Shown: positions 36,618-46,794 of the stretch, piece by piece | Position numbering within the stretch: position 1 is the first letter of the stretch | How the letters are laid out: every line of letters starts with the position of its first letter | Assembly (NCBI RefSeq): GCF_003226565.1 | Contig: NZ_QKOE01000011.1 | Location: 82,715 to 146,714, forward strand | DNA from: Parazoarcus communis SWub3 = DSM 12120 | Lineage (GTDB): Bacteria; Pseudomonadota; Gammaproteobacteria; Burkholderiales; Rhodocyclaceae | Length of the DNA stretch: 64,000 bases | Reading direction: 5' to 3' | Notes under the pieces: model-generated | Told to the model about the DNA's origin: nothing | Seen by the model: the letters and a program-made list of their open reading frames with translations, nothing else | The model's database searches: none | Made by a program: the position numbers and the translations under genes

Positions 36618-36848
36618 GTGAATCGTTCGAGTTTTGCTGTGCGCGGTGAGTTCATTCAGCTGGACCAGTTGTTGAAGGCGGCCAACCTGGTCAGCTCGGG
36701 CGGCGAGGCGCACGCTGCAGTCGAGGCTGGCCTGGTCCGGGTCGATGGTCAGCCCGAGTCGCGCAAACGGGCAAAATTGCGACCCGGGCAGTGGGTGGAG
36801 TTTGGTGCGGAGCGGGTGGATCTGATCCCGCCTCAGGCGGGTGACTGA
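36618..36848 (+). CDS. S4-domain RNA-binding protein
   Basis: A 76-residue protein with an S4 RNA-binding domain: FIQLDQLLKAANLVSSGGEAH and VEAGLVRVDGQPESRKRAKLRPG. It resembles the YaaA/YbcJ group of free-standing S4 proteins, with unknown RNA target. I choose the GTG at 36618 because AAAGGTAAG lies at a good distance; the longer frame to 36561 is unsupported. Confidence 0.85.
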   Translation: MNRSSFAVRGEFIQLDQLLKAANLVSSGGEAHAAVEAGLVRVDGQPESRKRAKLRPGQWVEFGAERVDLIPPQAGD

Positions 36849-36900
36849 GGTCGATTGGCGACGTGAGGAGCCGGCTTCGTCGCTAGCGGTGGCCGCGCTC

Positions 36901-38652
36901 TCAAGGCAGTTGGCGGGTGCTTCGGGCCTGCCGCTTGCGTGAGAGTTTTTCCCAGAACCATCCGCCGGGCAGATCTTCGCCGGTCAGCAGGTAGTTGAGT
37001 GCGTGTTCGTTGGCGATGTTCAGACCAAAACTGGCGCGGGCGCCTGGACGGCCGACCAGCAGTAGTTCATCTCCCGGACGGACGGGTGTGCTGCCAAGCG
37101 GAACCATCAGATGGTCGTCGTCGTCCCGGTCCAGGAACAATACTTCACAGGCGAGAAACTCGTGCCGGTTGGCGTGTGAGCGGAGCAAGCGATCCAGGGT
37201 AATGGTTTCGCCCCGCATCAGGCGGCGGTAGAGCGCGGGTGCGCGGCTGAGGTTGATGCGTTCGCTCCACACTTCGGGGACATCCCATCCCAGCCGTCGG
37301 GTCATGCGTTCGAGCAGCCAGGCACACCATTCTTCGTCCATCTGCCTGATCTGATCGAGGAACGGCGTCAGCAGCGGCGTACTCAGGATGGCCAGGCACT
37401 CGTGGGCGATGATCTCGCTGGGCACCACGGTGATGTCCGAGCTGTAAGCCTGAAACAGCGCCCGGTTGGTGTAGTGGTTCTGCCGCACGATGACGAAGAG
37501 CTTGCGATTGAGCTCACGCGCGGTGACCGCGATCGACAGGTTGTCCACATCGGAACTGGTGCCGGCGACAATGCCGACCGCCTCGCGGATGCCGGCCTCT
37601 TCCAGCGCCGCAGCGCCGGTACCGTCGCCTTGCACCCAGCGATGCGAAATGTCCTCTGGCGGACGACGATCGATGATGGTGACCGGTACCGATTCGGCAT
37701 CCATGGCATCGACCATCAACCGACCAAATCGACCATGGCCGCACAGGATCCAGTGTCCGCGCGGGGGGTCTCGGTGGCGTTCGAATGTGGTGCCTGGCAG
37801 CCCGGTGAGCCAGCCCAGCAGCTTCCAGGCTGCGGGGGTGTGCAGCGCCAGCGCCAGGGTGTCACCAAATTTTTCAAACGGATTGATGATGTGGCGGGTA
37901 CCGAAGGAGGCCATGTTTGCCGCGGTATCGCGGGTCTCGGCGCGTGCCAGGGTAGGGAGTCGCGGGGCAAGCAGTCGGGCAGCAATCGAGATCGCCAGAT
38001 TGGCCGAGTCGTCGTTGGTCAGTGCGATGATGCCGATGCAGCTGGGGTGAGTGAGCCCGGCGTACTGCAGGGTCTCCGGGTTGCTGGCATCTGCTGCGAT
38101 GGCGGGTACGTCGGCAGCATAGCTGTGCAGATCGATCTCGCCGACCTTGCTTTCGTCTTTTTCGATGACCACTGCGCGCAGGCCCTGGCGGTCCAGTGCC
38201 TGACAGATCAGGCGGCCGGTTTCGCCATAGCCGCACACCAGGTAGAAGGGCTCACCCAGTCGCCGCACGTTGCGGACAAAACGCTGCATGGCAATGGCCT
38301 GTTGCAGGCTGCGGTCGGCCAGTAGTGCGAAGACCGTACCCAGGGTGTAGGCCCAGCCGATCACCGACATGTAGATGCAGAACAGCACCCACAGCCGCTG
38401 CTGGTCGGAGAAGGCGTAGGGAATTTCCCCAAAACCGATGGTAGTGGCGGTGTAGCTGATGAAATAGAACGCGTGGAAGAAGCTCAGGTAATGCGTTCGG
38501 CCCTCATCATCGACACCGGGTGTCAGGGTGAGGCCAAGCACCGAGATGCTGACGATGACGATCAGCAGGATCAGCGGCGCCCGCAGGCGACGCATGATCA
38601 TGAAGAAGACGCTGTGATGGCGTGCCAGCGGGGCGTTCAGAGGTGGCTGCAT
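36901..38652 (-). CDS. Two-helix potassium channel with tandem RCK (TrkA) domains
   Basis: A 583-residue inner-membrane channel protein with a transmembrane helix near 25-45, a pore region whose filter reads TATTIGFGE (near 70-78, TVGYGD in most channels) and a second helix near 88-112. It continues with two RCK/TrkA-N domains: LVCGYGETGRLICQALDRQG near 140 and WILCGHGRFGRLMVDAMDAE near 325. The C-terminal TrkA-C-like part (VPLGSTPVRPGDELLLVGRP) is near 528-547. Its start codon overlaps the stop codon of the DUF6394 gene by one base, so they are translationally coupled. The ligand sensed is unknown. Confidence 0.88.
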   Translation of the reverse strand: MQPPLNAPLARHHSVFFMIMRRLRAPLILLIVIVSISVLGLTLTPGVDDEGRTHYLSFFHAFYFISYTATTIGFGEIPYAFSDQQRLWVLFCIYMSVIGWAYTLGTVFALLADRSLQQAIAMQRFVRNVRRLGEPFYLVCGYGETGRLICQALDRQGLRAVVIEKDESKVGEIDLHSYAADVPAIAADASNPETLQYAGLTHPSCIGIIALTNDDSANLAISIAARLLAPRLPTLARAETRDTAANMASFGTRHIINPFEKFGDTLALALHTPAAWKLLGWLTGLPGTTFERHRDPPRGHWILCGHGRFGRLMVDAMDAESVPVTIIDRRPPEDISHRWVQGDGTGAAALEEAGIREAVGIVAGTSSDVDNLSIAVTARELNRKLFVIVRQNHYTNRALFQAYSSDITVVPSEIIAHECLAILSTPLLTPFLDQIRQMDEEWCAWLLERMTRRLGWDVPEVWSERINLSRAPALYRRLMRGETITLDRLLRSHANRHEFLACEVLFLDRDDDDHLMVPLGSTPVRPGDELLLVGRPGARASFGLNIANEHALNYLLTGEDLPGGWFWEKLSRKRQARSTRQLP

Positions 38653-39035
38653 CAGCGCCGTTGCATGATGGTTTCGGCAATCAGGATGACCACCGAGACA
38701 ACGTTGGCGAACAAGGCGCCGCCTGACAGCGATACCACCCGTGCGGTCATCTCGCCGGTCAGACCGTCGGCGGTGATGTGTGCCGCATAGCCCCAGACCA
38801 TTGCCGCCGCGATCAGCTGCAGGTCAGCCACCAGGCTGGTTGCGAGGTGAATGGCGCCGATCTGGGTGCGATCGCCGAACTTGAGCATGGTCGCGATCAG
38901 GCTGACCACGAGTGCGGCGAACAATTCGTAGATGTCATGATGGCCGGGGTTGTCTATGTCGCCGACGAAGAAGCCGAAGTTCAGCGTTGCGGCCAGCAGG
39001 ATGAAGAATCCGAAGATGACTTTTTCGAGGTTCAT
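38652..39035 (-). CDS. DUF6394 membrane protein
   Basis: A 127-residue protein with four hydrophobic segments, MNLEKVIFGFFILLAATLNFGFFVGD..., GHHDIYELFAALVVSLIATMLKFGD, ...ATSLVADLQLIAAAMVWGY and ALFANVVSVVILIAETIM. It belongs to the DUF6394 family, of unknown function. Its stop codon overlaps the start of the potassium channel gene by one base, suggesting it is an accessory subunit or regulator of that channel. Confidence 0.8.
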   Translation of the reverse strand: MNLEKVIFGFFILLAATLNFGFFVGDIDNPGHHDIYELFAALVVSLIATMLKFGDRTQIGAIHLATSLVADLQLIAAAMVWGYAAHITADGLTGEMTARVVSLSGGALFANVVSVVILIAETIMQRR

Positions 39036-39125
39036 GTAGGGTGCTCGGGTTGGGGCGGGCTGAATCGCAGTGGGCAATGCAAAGTATGCCAGTTTGGCTC
39101 GGGACTGGCTTATGGAAGGGGGCTG

Positions 39126-39533
39126 TCAGGGCGTGCCCTCGTCACCGTTTCCTTCATGAATGTCCCCATCGACGTAGTACCACAGCCCATGTTCGCGGAC
39201 AAACCGGCTGGTTTCATGCAGGCGTTGAGCGCGGCCGCCAATTCGATAGCGGGCAACGAATTCCACTTCGGCGTGATCGGCATCCAGTGGGCGATGCGCG
39301 CGCACCTGCAGGCCGATCCATTTCGGTGGTGAGGTGTCGAACAACGGGGGCTGAGGGCGACTCGAGGGGTGCCAGCTGGCCAGCAGATAGGCTTCGTCCT
39401 TCAGGGTGAAGGCGGTGTAACGGGCGCGCATCAGTGCTTCGGCCGAAGGTGCAGGCTGTTGCCCATTGATGATGGGCAGGCAGCAGTGGGCTGCGGATTT
39501 ACCGGAGTTGCACGGGCAGGGTGGATTTTTCAT
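39126..39533 (-). CDS. YchJ family SEC-C protein
   Basis: A 135-residue protein: SEC-C-like zinc motif CPCNSGKSAAHCC (residues 5-17), then AEALMRARYTAFTLKDEAYLLASWHPSSRPQPP (the YchJ NTF2-like domain, split here) and the terminal FVREHGLWYYVDGDIHE. The function is unknown. The start at 39533 fixes the conserved MKNPPCPC N-terminus. It lies upstream of DUF6394 and the channel on the same strand. Confidence 0.87.
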   Translation of the reverse strand: MKNPPCPCNSGKSAAHCCLPIINGQQPAPSAEALMRARYTAFTLKDEAYLLASWHPSSRPQPPLFDTSPPKWIGLQVRAHRPLDADHAEVEFVARYRIGGRAQRLHETSRFVREHGLWYYVDGDIHEGNGDEGTP

Positions 39534-39644
39534 ACTGATGCGCTGGGTTCGAGAAAACGGTCGGGCTCCAGATTTTGCCGCAAACCTTACGTGCACGTTG
39601 AACGAGCTCGGGTATCCTCCCGTGCGCAGCGATTTGCATAGACC

Positions 39645-40376
39645 ATGAGTGTCCGGATGAAGGCAGAAACCCAGCACCGCATCAAGAATACCCGTCGTTA
39701 CCTCATCGTGGGCGTGCTGACCGCTGCGCCGCTGTGGGTCACCTGGCTGGTGTTCGATTTCATTTTTTCGCAGCTGTCCAAGCTGGGCACACCCTGGGTG
39801 GTTGGCCTGTCCCGCGCGGTACGGCGGACGTGGCCATCGGCGGCGGATTTCCTGCTGCTGCCCTGGTTTCAGTCGCTGTTGGGCGTGGTGATCACCCTGC
39901 TGGTGTTCTACGTGCTTGGCTGGCTGGCGACACAGGTGATTGGCCAGCGTGTCATTGGCTGGCTGGAACGTCTGGTGCACCGCATTCCGCTGGTTGCTGC
40001 CATCTACGGCGGCACCAAGCGCTTCCTGTCTGCGGTCAAGGAGAAGCCTTCGGGCGTGCAGCGTGTGGTGCTGATCGAGTTTCCATCATCTAGCATGAAG
40101 GCGGTTGGTTTCGTGACCCGGGTGATCAAGGATGAGGTCAGCGGCGAGGAGCTTGCCGCAGTCTACGTGCCCACTTCACCCAATCCGACTTCGGGATACA
40201 TCGAAATCGTACCGGTCTCGCAGGTGGTATCGACTGACTGGACCATGGACGAGGCAATGAGCTTCGTCATGACCGGTGGAGCGACCTCGCCGGACCGCAT
40301 CCGCTACCGCAATCCAACATCAAATGCGCAGCAGACAGCGCAGGATGCAAGTGCTGGGGCAGTAGCCGAGTCCTGA
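39645..40376 (+). CDS. DUF502 membrane protein
   Basis: A 243-residue inner-membrane protein with two N-terminal helices near 18-40 (YLIVGVLTAAPLWVTWLVF) and 70-93 (SLLGVVITLLVFYVLGW) and a soluble C-terminal domain. VPTSPNPTSGYIEIVPVSQV near 183-202 is the DUF502 signature. The function is unknown. It diverges from the YchJ gene. Confidence 0.85.
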   Translation: MSVRMKAETQHRIKNTRRYLIVGVLTAAPLWVTWLVFDFIFSQLSKLGTPWVVGLSRAVRRTWPSAADFLLLPWFQSLLGVVITLLVFYVLGWLATQVIGQRVIGWLERLVHRIPLVAAIYGGTKRFLSAVKEKPSGVQRVVLIEFPSSSMKAVGFVTRVIKDEVSGEELAAVYVPTSPNPTSGYIEIVPVSQVVSTDWTMDEAMSFVMTGGATSPDRIRYRNPTSNAQQTAQDASAGAVAES

Positions 40377-40538
40377 GTTCCGTGTGGGCTGGCGTGCCTT
40401 GCCTGCTTGCCGTCCGGCGGGCAGGGACCCGCTTTGTGGCCTATGCTTGAACGGTGTGCAAAGAGTAGAATCCAGAGGCTGCGACAGCTGAAAATCGTCA
40501 CCTTGTGTTGCGCTGCACCGCAAGTCTTATAAAAGACA

Positions 40539-40544
40539 TATAAT
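40539..40544 (+). promoter_or_regulatory. -10 element of acnB
   Basis: A perfect TATAAT lies 71 bp before the acnB GTG. The region upstream has no convincing -35 at 17 bp, so it may rely on an activator or on another upstream element. Confidence 0.5.
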
Positions 40545-40615
40545 CTGTTCCGATCCGCACGGGAGAACCCCGTCCGGAGCCCCTGCCAACGTCACAAAAC
40601 TGGAAGGAATCCGCC

Positions 40616-43213
40616 GTGCTTGAAGCCTACCGTGCCCATGTCGCCGAGCGTGCCGCCCTCGGTATCCCGCCGCTGCCCCTGAACAAGCAGCAAACCGCCG
40701 AGCTGGTCGACCTGCTCAAGAACCCGCCCGCTGGCGAGGAAGCCTTCCTCGTCGAACTGCTCACCTACCGTGTTCCCGCCGGTGTGGATGATGCCGCCAA
40801 GGTCAAGGCCGAGTTTCTGGCCAAGGTCGCCAAGGGTGACGAAGCCTGTGGTCTGGTGTCGCGTGCCAAGGCGACCGAACTGCTGGGCACCATGCTGGGT
40901 GGCTTCAACATCAAGCCGATGATCGATCTGCTGGCTGACGGCGAAGTGGGTGCCGTTGCTGCCGAGGGTCTGAAAAAGACCCTGTTGATGTTCGACTACT
41001 TCCACGACGTCAAGGATCTTGCCGCTGGCGGTAACGCCAATGCCAAGGCCGTGATGCAGTCGTGGGCCGACGCCGAGTGGTTCACCAGCCGTCCGGAAGT
41101 GCCCGCCTCGCAGAAGCTGACCGTGTTCAAGGTCACCGGCGAAACCAATACCGATGACCTGTCTCCGGCGCCGGATGCCTGGTCGCGTCCTGACATCCCG
41201 CTGCATGCGCTGGCCATGCTGAAGAACCCGCGCCCGGGCATCACCCCGGAAGAAGCCGGTGTTCGTGGTCCGGTCAAGTTCCTGGAGGAGCTGCGTGCCA
41301 AGGGCAACCTCGTCGCCTACGTCGGTGACGTGGTGGGTACCGGTTCCTCGCGCAAGTCCGCCACCAACTCGGTGCTGTGGTTCACTGGCGAAGACATCCC
41401 GTTCGTGCCGAACAAGCGCTTCGGTGGTGTGTGCCTGGGCTCCAAGATCGCCCCGATCTTCTTCAACACCATGGAAGATGCCGGTGCGCTGCCGATCGAG
41501 ATCGATTGCGGCCAACTCGACATGGGTGACGAGATCGAACTCAAGGTCGACCAGGCGACCGGCAAGGTCAGTGCGCTCAAGAACGGCGCCGTCGTGGCCG
41601 AATCGCAACTCAAGACCCTGGTGATCCTCGACGAAGTACGTGCCGGCGGCCGCATTCCGTTGATCATCGGTCGTGGTCTCACCACCAAGGCGCGTGAAGC
41701 GCTGGGCCTGCCGCCCTCCACCCTGTTCCGCCTGCCGCAGAATCCCGCCGACACTGGCAAGGGTTTCTCGCTGGCTCAGAAGATGGTTGGCCGTGCTTGC
41801 GGTCTGCCGGAAGGTCAGGGTATCCGTCCGGGCACCTACTGCGAACCCAAGATGACCACCGTCGGCAGCCAGGACACCACCGGCCCGATGACCCGTGACG
41901 AACTCAAGGATCTGGCTTGCCTCGGCTTCTCGGCCGATCTTGTGATGCAGTCCTTCTGCCATACCGCGGCCTATCCGAAGCTGGTCGACGTGCGCATGCA
42001 CCGCGAGCTGCCGAGCTTCATCAGCACCCGTGGTGGCGTGTCGCTGCGCCCGGGCGATGGCGTGATCCATTCGTGGCTCAACCGCCTGCTGCTGCCCGAT
42101 ACCGTCGGTACGGGCGGCGACAGCCACACCCGCTTCCCGATCGGCATTTCCTTCCCGGCCGGCTCCGGTCTGGTCGCCTTTGCCGCGGCCACCGGCGTGA
42201 TGCCGCTGGACATGCCGGAGTCGGTGCTGGTGCGCTTCAAGGGTACGATGCAGCCGGGCGTCACCCTGCGTGACCTGGTCAACGCCATTCCGCTGTATGC
42301 CATCCGCCAGGGCCTGCTGACCGTCGAGAAGAAGGGCAAGAAGAACATCTTCTCCGGCCGCATCCTCGAGATCGAAGGTCTGCCGGATCTGAAGGTCGAA
42401 CAGGCTTTCGAACTGACCGACGCCTCGGCCGAGCGCTCTGCCGCAGGTTGTACCGTGCATCTGAACAAGGCGCCGATCGTCGAGTACATGAACTCGAACA
42501 TCACGCTGATGAAGTGGATGATCGCCAACGGCTACGAAGACAAGCGCACCCTGGGTCGTCGTATCAAGGCCATGGAAGACTGGATCGCCAATGGCGAGTT
42601 GCTGTCGGGTGATGCCGATGCCGATTACGCCGCCGTGATCGAGATCGACCTCGCCGACATCAAGGAGCCGATCGTTGCCTGCCCGAACGATCCGGATGAC
42701 GTCAAGCTGCTGTCCGAAGTCGCCGGCGACAAGATCGACGAAGTCTTCATTGGCTCGTGCATGACCAACATCGGTCACTTCCGCGCTGCGGGCAAGGTGC
42801 TCGATGGCAAGACCGACATCCCGACCCGCCTGTGGATCGCACCGCCTACCAAGATGGACGCGATGATCCTCAACGAGGAAGGCTATTACGGCGTGCTCGG
42901 CAAGTCCGGCGCCCGTATGGAAATGCCGGGCTGCTCGCTGTGCATGGGTAACCAGGCGCAGATTCGCAAGGGCAGTACTGCAATGTCGACCTCGACCCGT
43001 AACTTCCCGAACCGTCTGGGCATCGATACCCGCGTATACCTGGGCTCGGCTGAACTGGCCGCAGTGTGTGCGCTGATGGGCAAGATCCCCTCGGTCGAGG
43101 AGTACATGGCGCAGGTGGAAGTGGTCAACAAGAAGGCTGCCGACATCTACCGCTACATGAACTTCGATCAGATCGAAGAGTTCAAGAGCGTGGCTGACAC
43201 GGTCACCGTCTGA
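40616..43213 (+). CDS. acnB: Aconitate hydratase B (bifunctional aconitase / 2-methylisocitrate dehydratase)
   Basis: An 865-residue [4Fe-4S] hydratase of the TCA and methylcitrate cycles. The order (HEAT-like N-terminal domain, swivel domain, then catalytic domains) matches AcnB. Iron-sulfur ligands are visible at SFCHTAAYP near 447 and [15 protein letters not shown] near 773-776, and the substrate motif [11 protein letters not shown] is near 500. The start is a GTG with GGAAGG upstream. An intrinsic terminator follows. Confidence 0.97.
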   Translation: MLEAYRAHVAERAALGIPPLPLNKQQTAELVDLLKNPPAGEEAFLVELLTYRVPAGVDDAAKVKAEFLAKVAKGDEACGLVSRAKATELLGTMLGGFNIKPMIDLLADGEVGAVAAEGLKKTLLMFDYFHDVKDLAAGGNANAKAVMQSWADAEWFTSRPEVPASQKLTVFKVTGETNTDDLSPAPDAWSRPDIPLHALAMLKNPRPGITPEEAGVRGPVKFLEELRAKGNLVAYVGDVVGTGSSRKSATNSVLWFTGEDIPFVPNKRFGGVCLGSKIAPIFFNTMEDAGALPIEIDCGQLDMGDEIELKVDQATGKVSALKNGAVVAESQLKTLVILDEVRAGGRIPLIIGRGLTTKAREALGLPPSTLFRLPQNPADTGKGFSLAQKMVGRACGLPEGQGIRPGTYCEPKMTTVGSQDTTGPMTRDELKDLACLGFSADLVMQSFCHTAAYPKLVDVRMHRELPSFISTRGGVSLRPGDGVIHSWLNRLLLPDTVGTGGDSHTRFPIGISFPAGSGLVAFAAATGVMPLDMPESVLVRFKGTMQPGVTLRDLVNAIPLYAIRQGLLTVEKKGKKNIFSGRILEIEGLPDLKVEQAFELTDASAERSAAGCTVHLNKAPIVEYMNSNITLMKWMIANGYEDKRTLGRRIKAMEDWIANGELLSGDADADYAAVIEIDLADIKEPIVACPNDPDDVKLLSEVAGDKIDEVFIGSCMTNIGHFRAAGKVLDGKTDIPTRLWIAPPTKMDAMILNEEGYYGVLGKSGARMEMPGCSLCMGNQAQIRKGSTAMSTSTRNFPNRLGIDTRVYLGSAELAAVCALMGKIPSVEEYMAQVEVVNKKAADIYRYMNFDQIEEFKSVADTVTV

Positions 43214-43257
43214 GCTTGATGGCTTGAGGCGCTGAAAGGCCCTCGCCGCGGCAGTAG

Positions 43258-43300
43258 AACGCCCTCGTCCGGAAGTCCGGCGGGGGCGTTCTTGTTTTTC
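43258..43300 (+). terminator. Rho-independent terminator of acnB
   Basis: AACGCCC pairs with GGGCGTT around a GC-rich interior, followed by CTTGTTTTT. Confidence 0.8.
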
Positions 43301-43392
43301 GGTGCGTCATTGAGTGCCGTGGAATTGCTGATTTTGGGGAACGGCAATCGCGAATGGCACTCCCACTGTCATTCCGACCAACAGGAGCTTTC

Positions 43393-44253
43393 ATGACTAA
43401 CTCGTCGAGTCGCAAGCCAGTCTCCATCGTCCTATTGCTGCTCGTTATTGCGGTAGCCGTCCTGGGATGGCTGCAATTGCGATCGCCGGAGTCCGCTCCA
43501 CCGGTTGCCGCATCAGCGCCTCCGGTGCCCGAGGTAGCTGCAGGCGGCAGCGTTGAACCGGCGACCCGTCATCCGGTGGAAGCCCTGGCGCCCTTGCTTG
43601 AGTCACAGGGCGTGCAGGATGCCTTGGCCGAGATGCCGTCGGTGGTGGAGCCCGCGCCCGAACTGGGCAATAGCGATGTGTTGATGTTGAGCGTGCTCGA
43701 GCGTCTGGTGGGTGCGGACGGTCTGGGGCAGTTCATCGTGCGTGATTTTGTACGTCGTATCGTTGTTACTGTCGATAACCTGCCGGGCGAGCGTCTGCCG
43801 CTGGCCCGATCGCCTGTCCAGCTTGCACCGGGCAACTTTCTGGTCAGCGGTGATGATGGCGAGCGCCATATCGCCGCCGACAACGCAGCACGTTATGCCG
43901 GGTATCTGACCTTGGCGGAGCGGATCGACAGTGCCCGCCTGGTTGCAGCCTACGCACGGCTTTATCCGCTGTTTCAGGCAGCCTACGACGAACTGGGCTA
44001 TCCGGATGCCTACTTCAACGATCGTCTGGTTGCGGTGATCGATCACATGCTGGCAGCGCCGGCAGCAGAGGAGCCGATACGCGTCGTGCAGCCGAAGATT
44101 CGTTACCAGTTTGCCGCGCCTGAACTGGAGGCTCGTTCAGCCGGGCACAAGATCATGCTTCGGATCGGTGCCGACAATGCTCAGCGGGTGAAGGCGAAGC
44201 TGGGTGAGATTCGCGGCTTGCTGGTTGGCACTACGATGCCTGGCGTACGCTGA
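43393..44253 (+). CDS. DUF3014 membrane-anchored protein
   Basis: A 286-residue protein with a single N-terminal membrane anchor (SIVLLLLVIAVAVLGWLQL near 11-29), a Pro/Ala-rich linker, then a periplasmic DUF3014-type domain (FIVRDFVRRIVVTVDNLPGERLP near 117-139, ARLYPLFQAAYDELGYPDAYFNDRLV near 193-218, each quoted in part). The function is unknown. The start at 43393 follows ACAGGAGC. Confidence 0.85.
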   Translation: MTNSSSRKPVSIVLLLLVIAVAVLGWLQLRSPESAPPVAASAPPVPEVAAGGSVEPATRHPVEALAPLLESQGVQDALAEMPSVVEPAPELGNSDVLMLSVLERLVGADGLGQFIVRDFVRRIVVTVDNLPGERLPLARSPVQLAPGNFLVSGDDGERHIAADNAARYAGYLTLAERIDSARLVAAYARLYPLFQAAYDELGYPDAYFNDRLVAVIDHMLAAPAAEEPIRVVQPKIRYQFAAPELEARSAGHKIMLRIGADNAQRVKAKLGEIRGLLVGTTMPGVR

Positions 44254-44408
44254 CACTCGGTCGAGGCGCTGCGTGTCTTTATGAAAATCTGAGTATTCCT
44301 GCAAGGTCGATTTAGCAAGCGGCAGTCGTCCGTGTGCCCATACTCCCTCCACGTCGAGTCGCCAGCGAAAGGGGCTCGATGAATTGACCAGACTTGCGGG
44401 AGTATTCA

Positions 44409-44885
44409 ATGATCAAAACAACAATGGCCAGCGTCATCATCATGTTCGGCGTGATAGGCAGCAGTTGGGCAGGACAATCGTCCGTCGGGGCCAGTTCGGC
44501 AGTTGAGCGTGGGCGCTATCTGGTGCAGATCGCTGGCTGTAATGATTGCCACACCCCCAGCTATGCAGCAACGGATGGCAAGGTGCCCGAGGTGGATTGG
44601 TTGACGGGCGATCATCTGGGGTGGCGGGGCGCTTGGGGAACGACCTACCCGGCCAATCTGCGCTTGTTCTTCAGCCGGATCACCGAAAGCGAATGGCTGA
44701 AGATTGCGAGGGGGGCGCGCTATCGTCCGCCAATGCCTTCGTCGGTGCTGCACCAGTTGTCCGATCAGGATCTGCAGGCGATTTACCGTTTTTCGCGTTT
44801 CCTGGGACCGGCCGGAAAGGAGGCTCCGGCCTACGTGCCACCGGGCGGCGAGCCACTGGGACCTGTGGTGCAGTTTCCGATGTGA
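44409..44885 (+). CDS. Monohaem cytochrome c
   Basis: A 158-residue exported cytochrome c: signal peptide MIKTTMASVIIMFGVIGSSWA, haem motif CNDCH near 44-48 and Met ligand in RPPMPSSV near 108. It resembles the cytochrome subunits or electron acceptors of dehydrogenases, but no dehydrogenase gene is linked. GGGAG upstream of 44409 supports this start. Confidence 0.87.
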   Translation: MIKTTMASVIIMFGVIGSSWAGQSSVGASSAVERGRYLVQIAGCNDCHTPSYAATDGKVPEVDWLTGDHLGWRGAWGTTYPANLRLFFSRITESEWLKIARGARYRPPMPSSVLHQLSDQDLQAIYRFSRFLGPAGKEAPAYVPPGGEPLGPVVQFPM

Positions 44886-44959
44886 GCATTGGGTATCAGC
44901 GTTGCCTGGTTGTGTGAGCCTATGCCAATCGCCGTAAAGCTGGCTATCATTCCAGCACC

Positions 44960-45457
44960 ATGCTGGATGAGCGCTCACCGATTCTTGACGATGCCAACGC
45001 GGGCTTCATCTGCGGCGGTATCTCCATCAATACCGCCGCCTGCCGTCCTGGCGGTTTCCCCGCGCTTGCGCGTGCGGTGGGTTGCAGGGTTGCGCCAGAC
45101 CGTCGTGCGGTGACGGTGCTGCTTGGCGGCACGGCAGCGGCAGATGTGATCGAAGGCGTACGCCGCAGCGGAGCCGTTGCGGTGGTATTCAGCGATCCCT
45201 CCACCAACCGGACGCTACAGCTCAAGGGTTACGATGCGCTTGTGCTTCCGCCAGAGCCGGGTGATGCGGCGTTGGCTGCCCGGTATCGCGCGGCGTTCAG
45301 TGCCACCTTGGTGCCGCTGGGCTTTACTGATGCTGTCGTACAGGCGTTACTGGCCTGTCCTGACGATGATCTGCTGACGATACGTTTTTCCCCGACGGCG
45401 GCATTTTCGCAAACGCCCGGACCTCAGGCGGGAGAACCCTTGGTGCGCGGAGCATGA
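44960..45457 (+). CDS. Split-barrel (PNPOx-like) flavin-type protein
   Basis: A 165-residue soluble protein. The pattern RRAVTVLLGGTAAADVIEGV then GAVAVVFSDPSTNRTLQLKG near 48-92 is what a short FMN-binding split-barrel (pyridoxamine 5'-phosphate oxidase-like) domain shows, with CGGISINTAACRPGG before it. No catalytic residue is obvious. The stop overlaps the start of the GAF protein gene by 4 bp, so the two are coupled. Flavin binding is an inference. Confidence 0.6.
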   Translation: MLDERSPILDDANAGFICGGISINTAACRPGGFPALARAVGCRVAPDRRAVTVLLGGTAAADVIEGVRRSGAVAVVFSDPSTNRTLQLKGYDALVLPPEPGDAALAARYRAAFSATLVPLGFTDAVVQALLACPDDDLLTIRFSPTAAFSQTPGPQAGEPLVRGA

Positions 45458-46794
45458 GGATCAAGCTCGAATCCATCCGGAACTGCCTGGAGGGTGCGGT
45501 GCCGGGCACGATATCGACTTGTGCTCCGGATGGCACACCGAACATCGCTTACCTGTCGCAGATCCAGTATGTCGACGGTGAGCATGTCGCGCTTTCCTAC
45601 CAGTTCTTCAATACGACTCGGCGCAATATTCTGGCGTCGCCCTACGCCCGGCTGGCGGCGATCGATCCGCATACGGCTGCACACTACCGTCTGAGTCTGC
45701 AGTATCTGCGCACGGAGCAGAGCGGGCCTCTGTTCGAGAGCATGAAAGCCAAGTTGGCGGGGATCGCATCACATACCGGCATGGGTGACGTCTTCCGGTT
45801 GCTGGGTTCGGACATCTATCGCGTGCTTGATATCGAGCAGGTGCCTGGTCAGACGGTGCCCTTGCCACGACCCGAGAGGAATCTGCTGGCTGCATTGCGT
45901 GCGTTCAGTGAGGATCTGTGTGGTGCAGCAGATCTCGACGACTTGTTCGCGCGCGTGCTGACAAGCCTGGAAAGAAACCTGGGTATTGAAAACGCGATGC
46001 TGTTGATGGTTGATGAGACGGGGCGCCGCCTGTACACCATTGCCAGCCTGGGTTATTCGGATTCCGGTGTCGGTTCGGAAATTGCGTTTGGGGAGGGTGT
46101 GATCGGCGTTGCCGCGCGGGAGCGTACGCCCATCCGGATCAGTCATTTCACTTCGGAGTACAACTACAGTTGTGCGATTCGGGACAATCTCGCGCTGGAG
46201 GGTTGTCTCGAACTGGAAACCAAGATTCCCTTACCCGGGCTCGCTGCTTCCTGCAGCCAGTTGGCGGTTCCCATCAAGGCGTGCGACCGCCTGATCGGGG
46301 TGCTTTATGTCGAAAGTCAGCAGGATATGCGTTTTGGTTATGATGACGAAGATGCACTGGTGACCCTTGCGGGGCAGTTGGGGGCCGGTATCCGTCTGCT
46401 GCAGCAGGCCGCCGAGGCACCGATTGAGGCCACAACACAAGTTGCGCCCACACGGCCTCCGGATAACGGAGGCAAGCCGCTGGCGGTTCGTCACTACGCG
46501 GAGAACGACAGCGTCTTTCTGGATGGCAACTATCTGATCAAAGGTGTGGCTGGGGCGATCTTCTGGACCTTGATCAGGGATTTCGTCGAGCTTGGCCGCA
46601 TTGATTTCAATAATCGGGAGCTACGTCTTGACCGTCGTATCCGCTTGCCCGATCTGAGTGACAATCTCGAGGCGCGTCTCATCTTGCTCGAGCGGCGTCT
46701 TGCAGAACATGCCGCACCGGTCAGGATTGAAAAAACCGGACGCGGGCGATTCCGGCTCAAGGTCACCAGAGCGATCGAATTGTTCGATGCCTGA
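45454..46794 (+). CDS. PNPOx-like / GAF / C-terminal winged-helix-like sensor protein
   Basis: A 446-residue three-part protein. Residues 1-130 form a split-barrel flavin-binding-like domain (GTISTCAPDGTPNIAYLSQI). About 155-320 is a GAF domain (NLGIENAMLLMVDETGRRLY, then FGEGVIGVAARERTPIRIS). About 350-446 resembles a winged-helix output domain (IKGVAGAIFWTLIRDFVELG, NRELRLD, DNLEARLILLERRL, GRGRFRL). This looks like a redox- or ligand-sensing regulator, but DNA binding is inferred. It overlaps the preceding flavin-type gene by 4 bp and precedes the E1 genes by 224 bp. Confidence 0.7.
   Translation: MRIKLESIRNCLEGAVPGTISTCAPDGTPNIAYLSQIQYVDGEHVALSYQFFNTTRRNILASPYARLAAIDPHTAAHYRLSLQYLRTEQSGPLFESMKAKLAGIASHTGMGDVFRLLGSDIYRVLDIEQVPGQTVPLPRPERNLLAALRAFSEDLCGAADLDDLFARVLTSLERNLGIENAMLLMVDETGRRLYTIASLGYSDSGVGSEIAFGEGVIGVAARERTPIRISHFTSEYNYSCAIRDNLALEGCLELETKIPLPGLAASCSQLAVPIKACDRLIGVLYVESQQDMRFGYDDEDALVTLAGQLGAGIRLLQQAAEAPIEATTQVAPTRPPDNGGKPLAVRHYAENDSVFLDGNYLIKGVAGAIFWTLIRDFVELGRIDFNNRELRLDRRIRLPDLSDNLEARLILLERRLAEHAAPVRIEKTGRGRFRLKVTRAIELFDA

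Noticed and set aside
40592..42778. A 728-codon open frame antisense to acnB
   Set aside because: It lies wholly inside a full-length aconitase gene, has no ribosome-binding site and no recognisable domain. Long antisense frames are expected in high-GC coding sequence.
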